Shown here: positions 62,915 to 64,000 of the stretch, piece after piece
How positions within the stretch are numbered: the first letter of the stretch is position 1
Layout of the letters: each line of letters starts with the position of its first letter
Assembly (NCBI GenBank): GCA_963821095.1
Contig: CAWGCJ010000019.1
Coordinates: 19,267 to 83,266, forward strand
Length of the DNA: 64,000 nt
Direction of reading: 5' to 3'
From: CAVPHV01 sp963821095
GTDB taxonomy: Bacteria; Actinomycetota; Acidimicrobiia; Spongiisociales; UBA5794
The notes under the pieces: generated by a model
Databases searched by the model: none
Seen by the model: only the letters and a program-made list of their open reading frames with translations
What the model was told of the DNA's origin: nothing
Translations under genes and position numbers: made by a program

Positions 62915-64000
62915 TCGCCGTCATCGGCTACCTGGGGATCCTGGTGGCGCTGGGGGCCGCGGTGAAGCTGGCCGTCGACGGCATTCGGCTGGCCCGCCGC
63001 AACGAGTTCGACGCCACCGGCTTGGGCCGCGATGCCTTGGTTCTTCTCGTCGGGGCGGTTGTTGCATTTGTGGCGCTGGAAGGGGCGATCCTCGCCCACG
63101 ACTTCAGTATTGAGTACGTGGCCGACAACACGGCAACCACCACCCCGTTCGTCTTCCTGCTCGCCAGCGCCTGGGCGGCGCTCGAGGGCAGCATCGTGTT
63201 GTGGGGCATCGTGCTTGCCGGGTTTGGCTACCTCGTCGCTCGCCGGGTCGGCAATGGGGATGGGCTCGGTGCCGGCGCCCTCGGCGTGATTGGGTTGGTC
63301 GCCATCTTCTGGTTCGGGCTCATGGCAACCGCGGCGAATCCCTTCAGGATCTGCACCGAGGTGATCGAGGGGGTCTGCGCCGCGTCGAGTTGGCTGCCGG
63401 TCGGTTCCGCGGTGGCACCACTCGAAGGGGCGGGACCCAACCCGTTGCTCCAGAACCACATCCTGATGGCGATCCACCCACCGATGCTCTACGTGGGGTA
63501 CGTCGGGTTCACGATCCCGTATGCCTTTGCCATGTCGGCGATGTGGCGGGGCGACCAGGGCAGCGTCTGGCTCGAGCGCACCCACCGCTGGTCGGTGGTG
63601 GCCTGGACGTTCCTCACCTTCGGCATCATCCTCGGCGGCTGGTGGTCGTACGAGGTGCTCGGCTGGGGCGGGTACTGGGCGTGGGATCCGGTTGAGAACG
63701 CCGCCATCCTGCCGTGGCTGATCGGCACCGCGTTTCTCCACTCCGCCGTGGTGCAGCGTCGCCGCGGCATGCTCCAGGCCTGGAACCTCGTGCTGATCAT
63801 CTCGACCTTTGCGCTGACCATCTTCGGGACCTTCCTCACCCGCTCGGGAACCATCTTCTCGGTCCACAGCTTCACCCAATCGCCGGTCGGACCTGCCCTG
63901 CTCGTCTTCCTCGGCATTGTTCTGGTCGGCTCGTTCGGTCTCTTCGCCTGGCGCTCGCACCTGGTGGCATCTGCGCCCCGCCTGGAGTCGCTGGCGAGCC
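62911..64000 (+). CDS. ccmF: Cytochrome c heme lyase CcmF (runs off the window)
   Basis: The first 363 residues of CcmF, a large membrane protein that attaches heme to apocytochrome c. Seen: HPPMLYVGYVGFTIPYAFAMSAMWRG, of which HPPMLYVGYVG is conserved, then the WWD-type GWGGYWAWDPVENAAILPWL, and THRWSVVAW. ATG 62911 overlaps the ccmE stop. The ccm set would supply the cytochrome c lipoprotein at 49004. Confidence 0.95.
   Translation, partial: MIAVIGYLGILVALGAAVKLAVDGIRLARRNEFDATGLGRDALVLLVGAVVAFVALEGAILAHDFSIEYVADNTATTTPFVFLLASAWAALEGSIVLWGIVLAGFGYLVARRVGNGDGLGAGALGVIGLVAIFWFGLMATAANPFRICTEVIEGVCAASSWLPVGSAVAPLEGAGPNPLLQNHILMAIHPPMLYVGYVGFTIPYAFAMSAMWRGDQGSVWLERTHRWSVVAWTFLTFGIILGGWWSYEVLGWGGYWAWDPVENAAILPWLIGTAFLHSAVVQRRRGMLQAWNLVLIISTFALTIFGTFLTRSGTIFSVHSFTQSPVGPALLVFLGIVLVGSFGLFAWRSHLVASAPRLESLAS

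Overview
The window is high-GC DNA with many GTG and TTG starts, dense 4-base gene overlaps and Thr-rich lipoproteins. It looks like a deep-branching actinobacterium, possibly of the Acidimicrobiia type; that placement is inference. ATP-type PEP carboxykinase and a System I (Ccm) cytochrome c maturation operon fit such lineages better than classical Streptomyces or mycobacteria.

Layout. 1-0.8 kb: divergent arsM/arsR with paired operators. 0.8-4.6 kb: SMP-30 lactonase-like protein, a secreted repeat protein, a CarH-like cobalamin protein without a DNA-binding domain, and a D-2-hydroxyacid dehydrogenase. 4.7-6.9 kb: an orphan phage-tail/contractile-system tube protein coupled to a small protein, then rsgA. 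6.9-10.7 kb: a minus-strand group of an AhpD-like gene with an in-frame UGA and a bacterial SECIS-like hairpin (probable selenoprotein), an AmmeMemoRadiSam radical SAM enzyme, a MEMO-family protein and a lipoprotein hydrolase. 10.9-18.1 kb: mostly core genes (aldo/keto reductase, MpaB-type oxygenase, bipA, an RRM protein plus IF-1, pckA).

18.2 to about 31 kb is accessory. It begins with the 3' half of a tRNA-Glu(CTC) gene, the usual scar of an integrated element, next to a doubly frameshifted tyrosine integrase and an IS3-family element. A SEC-C protein operon, a Phd/Doc-type toxin-antitoxin pair, a cyclase-like/SRPBCC fusion, a stand-alone ClpX zinc finger, an unassigned structured-RNA candidate, a SARP regulator and a deletion-fused SnoaL/DUF1214 remnant follow. 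The right end of the element was not identified.

31.7-42.1 kb: a MalT-like LuxR regulator and a very large secreted amylase-pullulanase, each interrupted by one frameshift. Together they suggest alpha-glucan use. 42.2-48.8 kb: acyl-CoA dehydrogenase, then potABCD with an aldehyde dehydrogenase, consistent with polyamine uptake and oxidation. 49-60 kb: cytochrome c lipoprotein, GT39-like membrane protein, class III aminotransferase, FAS1 protein, Nudix hydrolase, aldo/keto reductase, PAS histidine kinase and the TldD/TldE protease. 60-64 kb: a thioredoxin with a His-Asp tail diverges from ccmABCDEF, with a CsoR-like palindrome between them.

Two copies of a roughly 50-base palindrome, 40 kb apart and both in convergent gaps, share sequence and show a compensatory base change. 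Five or so frameshifts occur in the window; decay and assembly error cannot be told apart from sequence alone.
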